This document shows, piece by piece, positions 8,692 to 16,521 of a stretch of DNA of 64,000 nucleotides. The notes under the pieces were generated by a model. The model worked only from the letters and a program-made list of their open reading frames with translations, did not search any database and was not told where the DNA came from. The stretch is from Microbacterium sp. (GTDB lineage Bacteria > Actinomycetota > Actinomycetes > Actinomycetales > Microbacteriaceae), in assembly GCF_011620665.1 (NCBI RefSeq), contig NZ_WOYQ01000031.1, positions 1-64,000 on the forward strand. Direction: 5' to 3'. The position numbers were made by a program, and so were the translations under genes. Each line of letters begins with the position of its first letter. Within the stretch, counting starts at the first letter, position 1.

Positions 8692-9279
8692 ATGTCGGTG
8701 ACATCCGAGTGCGACGCACGAGCAAGCCTGAACGTCAGTCGCACGCAAGAGGCGATTCTCGCAGCCTATACCGACCTGATCGAGGAACTCGGCACGGACG
8801 ACGTGTCGTTCCGGCTGATCGCCAGACGTGCGGGCGTCGGTGAACGCACGATCTTTCGAAACTACCCGACAAAGGTCGATCTTCTGCTCGCGACAGCGGG
8901 ATGGATCGAGGCAGAGATCTTCCCGCGGCAGGATGCTCAGAGCATCTTCGACATGCCGCTCACGATTCGGGCCGCTATGGAGTCGTACGACCATCGTCCA
9001 GAGCTCGCCCACGTGGTCGCTGAAACGACCATGCGCGGGATCAGCGGGGGTGCGCCCAGCCCGCGACGTGCGACGCTCGAGGCGATGATCGATGCCGAGA
9101 TTCCTGCGCTCGGCGAGGGTGAGCGCAGGGCGATCGTCGCTGCGCTCGCCCACCTCGATTCAGCGGCGACTTGGGTCACGTTCCGCCGAGAGTTCGGGAT
9201 GGGCCGCGCCGATATCGCCGATGCCGCGGGATGGGCGGCGGAGGCAGTGCTCGATCCGATTCGCTCGCGGGTCGGCTGA
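8692..9279 (+). CDS. TetR-family transcriptional regulator (second of a tandem pair)
   Basis: 195-residue TetR protein with helix-turn-helix SFRLIARRAGVGERTIFRNY (about residues 42-61). It aligns with the upstream TetR over the DNA-binding domain and the start of the regulatory domain: both carry GVxERTxxRxxPTxxxLL and AGWIExxxFP, so they are paralogues by duplication. The start ATG is 2 bases after the preceding stop. The ligand is unknown. The two proteins may work as separate homodimers or as a heterodimer; the sequence does not decide. Confidence 0.88.
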   Translation: MSVTSECDARASLNVSRTQEAILAAYTDLIEELGTDDVSFRLIARRAGVGERTIFRNYPTKVDLLLATAGWIEAEIFPRQDAQSIFDMPLTIRAAMESYDHRPELAHVVAETTMRGISGGAPSPRRATLEAMIDAEIPALGEGERRAIVAALAHLDSAATWVTFRREFGMGRADIADAAGWAAEAVLDPIRSRVG

Positions 9280-9318
9280 AGCGGGCATCGTCGCGACGCG
9301 CGGCGCGGCGCGGACCTC

Positions 9319-10101
9319 TCACCAGGTCGAATCGCCCCGGATGACGGCATCCGAGCCGCCGTCGATGAATACGATCTGACCGCACAGGTGCGCGTTCTCT
9401 TCGCTCGTCAGCCATGTCAGCAGGTACGCGACGTCGCGCGGTTCGAACATCCCGTTCAGCGGCATCGGCACCGTGTCGAGCACCGCCTTGCGTGCGTCGT
9501 CGGAGCCGGTGAGCTCCGCTGTCATGGGCGTGAGCACGATCCCGGGAGCGACACCGTTCAGTGGTACGCCGGCGCCGGCCCATTCGGCGGTCGCGGCGTT
9601 GCGCCGGATCCACCGGGCGAGCGCCTGCTTCGTGGTGCCGTAGATGCGGCTGGCGGTGTCGCCGCCAGCCGCTTCGAGCTCTGCTCCGCGTGCAAGCGCA
9701 CCCGGCTCGTCGCCCGCGAGCAGCAGATCCAGGAGGGCGGCGTCGGGCGGGAACAATGATGCCATGGATGCCGTGGCGACAGCCCGCGGTGCGGACGAGC
9801 CGGCGAGCAGAGGGCGCAGACCCTCGAGCGTCGCGACCGTGCCGAAGAAGTTCACCGCGACCGTGGTCGCCGTCGGCGCGAGAAGGCCCGCGTTGGCGAT
9901 GATCGCATCGATCGTGCCGCCGCTGAGTTCGCTGACCTTCGCGACCATGGTCTCGCGTCCATCGGCGGTGGCGAGGTCGGCGTCGATATCGGTTCCCCGA
10001 AGGTCGACGCCGATCACGCGGTGTCCGCGCTCAGTGAGAAGCGTGGCCGTGGCCTTGCCGATTCCGCTGGCGGCACCGGTGATGACATATGTCCGAGACA
10101 T
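9319..10101 (-). CDS. SDR-family NAD(P)-dependent oxidoreductase
   Basis: Classical short-chain dehydrogenase, 260 residues. The cofactor motif TGAASGIG (residues 8-15), the NAG motif (IIANAGLL), and the catalytic YGTTK (Tyr and Lys spaced by three) are present, with a following PG motif (GVAPGIVLTPM). The pattern, including D34 after VIGV that favours NAD over NADP, resembles 3-alpha-hydroxysteroid dehydrogenase/carbonyl reductase-like SDRs, but substrate cannot be assigned. A Shine-Dalgarno GGGAGGA precedes the ATG. It is the last gene of a minus-strand run and is convergent with the TetR pair. Confidence 0.88.
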   Translation of the reverse strand: MSRTYVITGAASGIGKATATLLTERGHRVIGVDLRGTDIDADLATADGRETMVAKVSELSGGTIDAIIANAGLLAPTATTVAVNFFGTVATLEGLRPLLAGSSAPRAVATASMASLFPPDAALLDLLLAGDEPGALARGAELEAAGGDTASRIYGTTKQALARWIRRNAATAEWAGAGVPLNGVAPGIVLTPMTAELTGSDDARKAVLDTVPMPLNGMFEPRDVAYLLTWLTSEENAHLCGQIVFIDGGSDAVIRGDSTW

Positions 10102-10144
10102 GCGTGATCCTCCCCTCTGGTGTCGCAGTCTGCGACGGTGCGCA

Positions 10145-10738
10145 CTATACCCCTTCCGGGCTGACGAAGAGTGAAGGACGCATGACCAGCGACGTCCAGG
10201 CAGACAGGAGAGCGGTGCCGAGCGCGCCGAAGGCCAGCCACGTCAGTGCCGCGGCGAGCCACCCGGTGACGAAGAATCCGAGAAGCAGCGCGCCGATCCA
10301 CAGCAGGCCGACGGCCAGCAGTGTGGTGAGAGCGAGGGCAGCAGCACGCAGGGGTGTGCGGCGGAACGCGGCGAACGCCGTGGATCCGTCACCCGAAGCG
10401 ACCCCGGCGAGTACACCGAGGGCGATCGTCATCGCCGGCGGGACGAGCCACAACGAGGCCAGTCCGGCGAGGGCCACGGCCAGAACGACCACAAAGGCCG
10501 CCGCACCCTCGGCCCATCGGGGACGCGATCGGCGCGCGCCGGAAGCAGAAGCGCGCACCTCGGCGACAATCACAATGAGCGCGGCCCCACACGAGGACGC
10601 CGACACGAGGGCCAGCGCCACGAACGCGAGCGCGGTGGACGGCGTGGCGAACGGGGCCGCTGTCGCGGACTGCACGACAGCGTTGCCTACGACCGCGACC
10701 ACGAAAACAGGCCAGCCCCGAGCCATGAGCGCGATCAT
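10145..10738 (-). CDS. Multi-pass membrane protein of unknown function
   Basis: 197 residues, very rich in Ala, Val and Leu, with about five or six predicted membrane helices separated by short loops; a basic cytoplasmic loop (ARRSRPR) lies between the second and third. I do not recognise a family. The start ATG overlaps the stop of the upstream lipoprotein gene by four bases, so the two are co-translated, and both follow the exported phosphoesterase. It could anchor or assist the two exported proteins, but this is inference from position only. Confidence 0.65.
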   Translation of the reverse strand: MIALMARGWPVFVVAVVGNAVVQSATAAPFATPSTALAFVALALVSASSCGAALIVIVAEVRASASGARRSRPRWAEGAAAFVVVLAVALAGLASLWLVPPAMTIALGVLAGVASGDGSTAFAAFRRTPLRAAALALTTLLAVGLLWIGALLLGFFVTGWLAAALTWLAFGALGTALLSAWTSLVMRPSLFVSPEGV

Positions 10739-11091
10739 CCGTTCCTCGCGGCATTGTTCAGGACGTCGATGATTGAGCCTGAGTAGAGCTCGCGATCGCC
10801 GACCGTCACCGAGACGACGGCTTGATCGTCACCGGGCGAGACCACCATGATGTCGCCGCCGTCCATCGTCTCGCCCGCGCATGTCACCTCACCCGACGAA
10901 GCCTGCACACAGACCGGGGCAACGAGGATCGCCGTCTTCTCGGCGAGCAGGACGTCGATCGCCGCATACCGCACCTCGGCCAGATGGTCGCCGCCGACGG
11001 GGGCGATCGCCGCGACCTGCGAGCATCCCGCCAGCCCCATCACCCCGGCGAGCACGATCGCCGCCGCACGCACTCTCACCCGCACCATCAC
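10735..11091 (-). CDS. Small predicted lipoprotein of unknown function
   Basis: 118 residues with an N-terminal basic region, a hydrophobic stretch and a lipobox MGLAGC (Cys about residue 23), so it should be a membrane-anchored extracytoplasmic lipoprotein. The mature part contains two further Cys (APVCVQASSGEVTC) that could form a disulfide and a repeated acidic segment (TMDGGDIMVVSPGDD). It overlaps the phosphoesterase gene upstream (ATGA-type overlap at 11088-11091) and the membrane protein gene downstream. No family recognised. Confidence 0.72.
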   Translation of the reverse strand: MMVRVRVRAAAIVLAGVMGLAGCSQVAAIAPVGGDHLAEVRYAAIDVLLAEKTAILVAPVCVQASSGEVTCAGETMDGGDIMVVSPGDDQAVVSVTVGDRELYSGSIIDVLNNAARNG

Positions 11092-12869
11092 AGGCCGCGC
11101 GCCCTTTCATAGGCGACGAGCCTCGCCCGCTCGGTCATGTGCTGACTCTCGAGCGCGGCATCCGTGATCGCCGAAAGATCGAACGGTGCGCGCAGCAGCA
11201 GCTCGGTGTTGCGATCCAAAGGCGAGCCGCGCCGCATCATGGGTGTCTCGGCCCAGTCGTTCGCTGCGAACTCGCGACTGCGCGAAGCGAGATCCCGCAG
11301 ACTGCCGCTCGTGCCTGGCACCGCGGGGGAGGCATGATCGAGCACGGTGGTGAACAGCGAGAGCGTGCCGTCGCGGTTGTCGACGATCTCGACCACTTGC
11401 TGCTGCTGGGGGAAGTCGATGCACGACGCGGTCGTGATCTCCCAGAACCCTCCGCCGGGGGACGTGTGCGCGAGGATCTGGTTGAGGTGCGTGTGGCCGT
11501 TGAGCCATCCGACCACGGACGGATACCTCAGCAACAGGTCGATGAACTCTTCCGCACCGTGCAGCACTTCGGCATCACCGGGGCGCTGCGCGCGGTTCTC
11601 GAGGGTGAGGCTGTTGTGGTGGCTGAAGATGAGCGCGAGCTTCTTCTCCGTCCTCGCCTTCTCCAGCTCGCGTTCGAGCCAGCGGAACTGCACATCCGGT
11701 ACTGCCCCGTCGGGCCCGGCGACCTGGTTGCAGGTGTCGAGACCGAAGGCGCGGACGTGAGGCGAGAGATCGGCCCGCCACCAGGTCTCGCCCGTGTTGA
11801 GGTTGTGCTGGGTGAAGCCGTGGCCGACGGGACCCGGCGCCGATTGAGTGCGGAAATGCTCGGCCATGAAGTCGCGCTGCTCGAACAGGTAGCGGTCGGG
11901 GTTGGCGGTGACGCTCCGGAATCCCGGACGGCCCAACGCGAGCCCGAGCGCGTCGACTGCCTGCTGAAAGGCGCTCCCGCTCGAGGCGTAGCCGTTCAGG
12001 ATGCTGCCCGCCGTGCTCGTGAGCGTCGATGACTTCTGTCCGCCGACGGCCAGAGCGCGCAGCTGCGGGCTGAGGTCGAACGTGCCGAGCAGGAGCGTAT
12101 CGTGATTGCCGTAGACGGCATACCACGGCGCAGGTAGGCCGACCGATTCGACGGGCTCGGCGATCGCCTGAGCGAGCAGTTCCGGCAGGCGCGGGAACCC
12201 GTACTCGCCGAACGCACCGCCCGACGGGTCGCCCGGCCGGTAGGCCCACGTCGCTCCGGCCCAGGCCTGCACGCCCTGGAAGCTCGGGCCGGAACTAGCC
12301 GGGTCGACGCTGCGTCCGTCCATCAGATCGATGTACCAGCGCAGCTCGAGGTGAGAGTGCATGTCGGCGCTGTCGCCCGTGACGATTGCCGCAGCCATCG
12401 GCGCACCGGTGAGCGGACTGTACCGCGCGTCGGAAAACGCCTGCACCATGGCCGCGGTGGTGTGCGGACTGAGCGGGTCGTGCGGGTGGAAGGCCGACCC
12501 CCAAGCGGGGTGGTCCTGCACGATCATCGGTTCGATGCGCCCGGGCGACTGTGCGTCTATCACATGCAGATCGGAAAGGTGCCCCAGATAGAGGAGCGAC
12601 CGACGGGATCCCGAGCGAGCGGCATCGGGCTTGGCGCGCAGCACGTCGAGTCGCGGAACATAGGGCTCTCCGGGACCGATCATGAGGCCGCGGTAGCTGC
12701 GTTCGATGACCGAGCCCTGCCGGATCGTCTGGACGAGTGTCGTGGGGGTCTCCGCCGCGGTCGTCACTGCCGTCAGGCGCGGCGCAAGGTCGTCGATGCG
12801 CACTCCGGTGGCCGCTGCGAGCAGCGCGCTTCGGAACAGGAACTGCCTACGGGACAGCACGTGATTCAT
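11088..12869 (-). CDS. Tat-exported metallophosphoesterase
   Basis: 593-residue calcineurin-like phosphoesterase. The N-terminus SRRQFLFRSALLAAATG has twin arginines (residues 7-8) and a hydrophobic core, indicating Tat export of a folded metalloenzyme. The metal-binding signature is in order: HLSDLHVID (D100, H102), TGDSADMHSH, VYGNHDTLL, FSHHNS and GHTHLNQIL. Overall form matches the large actinobacterial TIGR03767-type metallophosphoesterases as I recall them; substrate unknown. It heads an overlapping three-gene set with a lipoprotein and a membrane protein, suggesting envelope phosphate-ester or phospholipid turnover, which is inference. Confidence 0.86.
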   Translation of the reverse strand: MNHVLSRRQFLFRSALLAAATGVRIDDLAPRLTAVTTAAETPTTLVQTIRQGSVIERSYRGLMIGPGEPYVPRLDVLRAKPDAARSGSRRSLLYLGHLSDLHVIDAQSPGRIEPMIVQDHPAWGSAFHPHDPLSPHTTAAMVQAFSDARYSPLTGAPMAAAIVTGDSADMHSHLELRWYIDLMDGRSVDPASSGPSFQGVQAWAGATWAYRPGDPSGGAFGEYGFPRLPELLAQAIAEPVESVGLPAPWYAVYGNHDTLLLGTFDLSPQLRALAVGGQKSSTLTSTAGSILNGYASSGSAFQQAVDALGLALGRPGFRSVTANPDRYLFEQRDFMAEHFRTQSAPGPVGHGFTQHNLNTGETWWRADLSPHVRAFGLDTCNQVAGPDGAVPDVQFRWLERELEKARTEKKLALIFSHHNSLTLENRAQRPGDAEVLHGAEEFIDLLLRYPSVVGWLNGHTHLNQILAHTSPGGGFWEITTASCIDFPQQQQVVEIVDNRDGTLSLFTTVLDHASPAVPGTSGSLRDLASRSREFAANDWAETPMMRRGSPLDRNTELLLRAPFDLSAITDAALESQHMTERARLVAYERARGL

Positions 12870-12981
12870 CCGTTTCGGGTGGAGCGAGGGAGACGATCGG
12901 CCGGTCCGCGCCGCGCGGCACGATCATAGCGTTTGCGTCGCGCCATGTGTGGACGCTTCTCGTTGCGCGCGTGCCGGTCAT

Positions 12982-14307
12982 TCACGCCCAGACGTCGCTG
13001 ATCGGGATGTCGTGTCCCAGCACGTCCTGTGCGGCGCGGTGACCAGACAGCATCGCGCCGGGCACGGTGGCCGGGTCGTCGCTCCAGGTTGCCTCGCCGG
13101 CGAGGTGCAGGACCCCGCCGATCGGAACCGCGAGCTGGTCGTGCTCTTCGGGGAGGGAGCCGATGGCCATGTACGCATAAGCGCCGTGTGAGAACGGGTC
13201 CTCCTGCCAGGAGGTCATCTTCACGTCGATCGGTTCGGGAACTCCTGCGCCGTACAGGCGGCGCAGCTGGACCATGACCGACGCGCCGACGTCGGCGGAC
13301 TCCCACCCACGTGTCTGGATGGCCGCCGGGCCTGCGGCGAAGGTCAGCAGTGTCGGTGCACCGTGCAGGGCAGAGAGGTCATACCAGGAGTGCCACCACC
13401 GGCTTTCAGAGCCCTGCTGACGGATCGCGTAGACGCCGTCGTCCCAGAACTTCTGCGGGAAGGTCAGGAAGATCTTCTCGAACGCGTTCATCTTCAACCG
13501 GCTCAAAGGATCGGCGTGCGTCTCGGGCAGGGGCGGGTCGATCGTGAATGCGCCCGAGGTGAGCACTCCGATGGGAACGGTCACGACCGCGCTCGCCGCG
13601 GTGAACCCCCCGCCGCGAGAAGTGCGTGCCGTGACCCCATGGGTCGACCACTCGACCGACTCCACGACGTGGTGAAGGCGCACATCGAGCCCCTCGGCGA
13701 TGTGCGCCGGCAGCCGGTCGTAACCGTCGGGAAAGACCACCTCGTCGCCGTTGACGGTGTCGTCGTCGAGACCGTGCGCGCCCAGCTCTTCGATCCAGAC
13801 GCCGTATTGCTCTTCGACACGGTGTTCGAGGTACTCGCGGACACGCTCTGTGCGCTCGGCGCTCCACTTTCGACGTGCCAGGACGACCTCGGTGACGTCT
13901 CGATAGGAATCCCCGGGGGCGGATGCTTCGATCACCTCGACGAGGTCGGCGTTGACCGCGTGGATATCGGCGGCGTACGCCGCGGCCTCCTCGTCGCTCA
14001 GGCGCGTGCCGTCGGGGGAGTAGTGGGCGATGGGCCGGCTGTCCGGCTGATAGCCACCGACGGTGAACTCCACCATCCGCATGCCGAACGCGGTCGCAGC
14101 CGCCGCGACCGGGCTGTCATCGATGCCGTGGATCCACGACGCGCCCCGGTCTGTGGGATTGCCGTCGGTGCGGTCGGTCCACGTGCGTCCGCCGATGCGA
14201 TCCCGTGCCTCGAGTACGACGACGCTCCTTCCCGCGCGCTGGAGCAGCTTTGCGGCCGTGACTCCCGAGACGCCGGCGCCGATCACGATGGTGTCAAACC
14301 CCTCCAT
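12982..14307 (-). CDS. Flavin monoamine oxidase family protein
   Basis: 441-residue FAD-dependent amine oxidase. N-terminal Rossmann motif VIGAGVSGVTAAK (from residue 8), the acidic end VVVLEARDRIGGRTWTD, and the C-terminal FAD motif HLAGEATWSDDPATVPGAMLSG identify the polyamine/monoamine oxidase family; WTDRTDGNPTDRGASWIHG is the usual second FAD contact. It probably oxidises a primary amine or polyamine to an aldehyde plus ammonia and hydrogen peroxide. GGAAGGAG precedes the ATG. The upstream phosphoesterase gene ends the same strand run with a 112-bp gap, so independent transcription is likely. Confidence 0.9.
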   Translation of the reverse strand: MEGFDTIVIGAGVSGVTAAKLLQRAGRSVVVLEARDRIGGRTWTDRTDGNPTDRGASWIHGIDDSPVAAAATAFGMRMVEFTVGGYQPDSRPIAHYSPDGTRLSDEEAAAYAADIHAVNADLVEVIEASAPGDSYRDVTEVVLARRKWSAERTERVREYLEHRVEEQYGVWIEELGAHGLDDDTVNGDEVVFPDGYDRLPAHIAEGLDVRLHHVVESVEWSTHGVTARTSRGGGFTAASAVVTVPIGVLTSGAFTIDPPLPETHADPLSRLKMNAFEKIFLTFPQKFWDDGVYAIRQQGSESRWWHSWYDLSALHGAPTLLTFAAGPAAIQTRGWESADVGASVMVQLRRLYGAGVPEPIDVKMTSWQEDPFSHGAYAYMAIGSLPEEHDQLAVPIGGVLHLAGEATWSDDPATVPGAMLSGHRAAQDVLGHDIPISDVWA

Positions 14308-14493
14308 GGCGTTCTCCTTCCGCTCCCTCTGACGCTACGGGAAGCCGCGATCTGGGCTTCGTCTCCATGATGGCGCACCTCGCGGGTGCGACGTACAAGC
14401 TTGCCGGCGGACGCCCAGGGGGCCGGCGCCGGGCGTGGCGCACCGGGACGCTGGGTCACCGCGAGCGCCTGAGGCGCATTTCGTCGTCTGGTC

Positions 14494-14499
14494 TATGAT
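14494..14499 (+). promoter_or_regulatory. Candidate -10 box for the prepilin peptidase gene
   Basis: TATGAT lies 55 bases before the GTG start in the 247-bp gap between the divergent amine oxidase and prepilin peptidase genes. No convincing -35 is visible. The rest of the gap (14308-14493) holds GC-rich inverted segments but nothing I can assign. Confidence 0.35.
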
Positions 14500-14554
14500 T
14501 CTGTGGACGCCGCGGGCAACGCGGTCGACACGAGCGGCGGGCGGCGGGAGCATC

Positions 14555-15367
14555 GTGACCGAATCTGCGGCCGCACTCGCCATACCGCTCATACCGGCCG
14601 CACTCGCGCTTCCCGTGGCCGCGGGCCTCGGCGCTCTGATCGGCTCGTTCATGACCGTGGTCGTCCAACGAGTGCCGCAAGGCATGAGCGTCGTCCGATC
14701 CTGCAGCCGCTGCCCTCAGTGCGCGCACCGGATCGCCTGGTTCGACAGCCTCCCGGTACTCTCCTACTTTGCGCTGCGCGGGCGGTGTCGGCACTGCGGA
14801 GCGCCCATTTCGTCGCGCTATCCGCTCATCGAAGCACTCACGGCCGTCGTGTTCGTGCTCGTCATCTGGGCCGCGTACCGCGGCACCCAGCCGGCGATCC
14901 TCACGCCGCTCCTGCTGTACTGGGCGGCGACCGCGGTGGCACTCGGCTTCATCGACCTCGAGCACCATCGGCTTCCGAACGTCATCGTGCTCCCGGCTTA
15001 CGTCGTCTCAGCGGTGATGTTGGTGATCGCGTCGATCGTCACCGGCGAGTACGGAAGGCTCGCCTCCGCCGCGATCGGGATGCTCGCGCTCGGCGGCTTC
15101 TATTTCGCGCTCGCGACGCTCCAGTCCGGAGGTATGGGATCAGGTGATGTCAAGCTCGCGGGCGCGCTCGGCATGATCCTCGGCTGGCTGGGCTGGGCGC
15201 AGCTGGTCGTCGGCGGATTCGCCGCGTTTCTGCTGGGCGGTGCGTTCGCCGTCGCGCTCATGGTCAGTGGGCGCGCGAACCGCAAGACCGCATTGCCCTT
15301 CGGCCCCTTCATGATGCTGGGCGCCGCCGTCGGCGTGTACGCGGATCCGGCGTCCGTTCTGCTGTAG
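14555..15367 (+). CDS. Prepilin leader peptidase / A24 family aspartic peptidase
   Basis: 270-residue membrane peptidase that cleaves (and usually N-methylates) type IV prepilin-like leaders. GTG start at 14555 with GGGAG at 14546-14550. The N-terminal domain has the two CxxC zinc pairs (CPQCAHRIAW and CRHCGAPIS) found in bifunctional enzymes. The catalytic aspartates are in FIDLEHHRLPN and GSGDVKLAGALG. About eight hydrophobic helices follow. No pilin genes are adjacent, so its substrates (for example Tad-type pilins) must be encoded elsewhere. Confidence 0.92.
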   Translation: MTESAAALAIPLIPAALALPVAAGLGALIGSFMTVVVQRVPQGMSVVRSCSRCPQCAHRIAWFDSLPVLSYFALRGRCRHCGAPISSRYPLIEALTAVVFVLVIWAAYRGTQPAILTPLLLYWAATAVALGFIDLEHHRLPNVIVLPAYVVSAVMLVIASIVTGEYGRLASAAIGMLALGGFYFALATLQSGGMGSGDVKLAGALGMILGWLGWAQLVVGGFAAFLLGGAFAVALMVSGRANRKTALPFGPFMMLGAAVGVYADPASVLL

Positions 15368-15440
15368 GCCGCGAACTGAGCGGGCCCGACGTTTCCGGAG
15401 GAGGCCTGTCAAGCCCTCCTCGCCGGGTCGCCGGGCGGCA

Positions 15441-15446
15441 TAGCCT
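15441..15446 (+). promoter_or_regulatory. -10 box TAGCCT, predicted leaderless start of the YihY gene
   Basis: TAGCCT ends exactly six bases before the ATG at 15453 (spacer GGGCTG), and no Shine-Dalgarno is present. This places the transcription start at or next to the start codon. Confidence 0.6.
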
Positions 15447-15452
15447 GGGCTG

Positions 15453-16448
15453 ATGAACATTGCGCGCATGATCGCGTGGGCGTTGACCCTGGTGCCGGTA
15501 CGCGCGTTCCTGCGGTACAGCGAACAGCGCGGACCCGTCCTCGCCGACAGCGTCACCTATCGCGCGCTCTTCAGTGTGTTCGCCGGCGTGCTGCTGGGCT
15601 TTTCCGCGGCGGCGCTCTGGCTCAGCGGGAACCCTGATGCGTGGAGCGCGCTCGTCGATGCCGTCGACCGCGTGATTCCCGGGCTCGTCGGCCCCGAGGG
15701 TCTCATCAAGACCGAAGCGATCGCGGTACCCGCGGGACTTTCGGTCGCCGGCATCCTGTCGCTGGTCGGCCTCATCGGCGCGGCGATCGGGGCGATCGGG
15801 TCGCTCCGCGCAGCGATGCGCGCGATCTGCGGGCAGGTCACCGACGACGTCCCCTTCTACTGGGTCATGCTGCGCAATCTCGGCCTCGCGATCGGCGCCG
15901 GCGGCGCGCTCGCGCTCTCGGCCGTCGTGACCGTGCTGGGCACAGCCGGCCTCGGCACGGTCGCGGGATGGCTCGGCATCCCTCCGGACGATGCGCTCAT
16001 CGCCTGGGGCAGCCGCATCCTCGCGATCGTGGTGACGTTCACACTTGACGCCATCGCGATCGCGGTGCTCTTCCGTGCACTCTCGGGAGTCCGCGCCCCG
16101 GCCCGCGCACTGTGGACGGGCTCGCTGCTCGGTGCCGTCGGCTTGAGCGTGCTCCAGCAGCTCTCCGGCCTGTTCGTCGGCGGAGCCGCATCCAACCCGC
16201 TGCTGGCCTCATTCGGGGCGCTGATCGCGCTCCTCATCTGGTTCAACCTCTCAGCGCAGGTCATCTTGATCGCGACCTCGTACATCGCGACCCTCGTCGA
16301 AGAGGAGGGTGACCGGGTTCGCGCCCGCTTCGGCGCGACGACCTTCGCTCAGCGCCGCGTGCGCCGCGCCGAGGACGCCGTGCGCGCCGCGGCCGCCGAG
16401 CTCTCCGCGGCACGCGAGGCGGCGGAGCGGGAGCGAACGGGCGCGTGA
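15453..16448 (+). CDS. YihY/BrkB family membrane protein
   Basis: 331-residue inner-membrane protein. The N-terminal segment VRAFLRYSEQRGPVLADSVTYRALFSVFAGVLLGFS is the actinobacterial version of the YihY signature (short amphipathic helix, then A/S-x-T-Y-x-A-L-F). Six hydrophobic helices are visible, ending with LLIWFNLSAQVILIATSYIATL. The last ~50 residues are charged and predicted helical. Function of the family is not settled; early names as RNase BN or serum-resistance factor are not a safe guide. It has its own predicted leaderless promoter. Confidence 0.88.
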   Translation: MNIARMIAWALTLVPVRAFLRYSEQRGPVLADSVTYRALFSVFAGVLLGFSAAALWLSGNPDAWSALVDAVDRVIPGLVGPEGLIKTEAIAVPAGLSVAGILSLVGLIGAAIGAIGSLRAAMRAICGQVTDDVPFYWVMLRNLGLAIGAGGALALSAVVTVLGTAGLGTVAGWLGIPPDDALIAWGSRILAIVVTFTLDAIAIAVLFRALSGVRAPARALWTGSLLGAVGLSVLQQLSGLFVGGAASNPLLASFGALIALLIWFNLSAQVILIATSYIATLVEEEGDRVRARFGATTFAQRRVRRAEDAVRAAAAELSAAREAAERERTGA

Positions 16449-16509
16449 CGCTCGGGTAAGCCCTGTGTTACAAGCCGCGTTCCAGAGCGCGACGGGACGG
16501 GCGGGGCAC

Positions 16510-16515
16510 TAGCGT
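16510..16515 (+). promoter_or_regulatory. -10 box TAGCGT, predicted leaderless start of glgP
   Basis: TAGCGT ends six bases before the GTG at 16522 (spacer GGAATC). There is no good Shine-Dalgarno, so a leaderless transcript is predicted. Confidence 0.6.
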
Positions 16516-16521
16516 GGAATC

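Noticed and set aside
15398-15425. GGAGGAGGC / GCCCTCCTC imperfect hairpin after the prepilin peptidase gene
   Set aside because: The stem is mismatched and lacks a T-run; it could be a weak terminator but is not strong enough to list.
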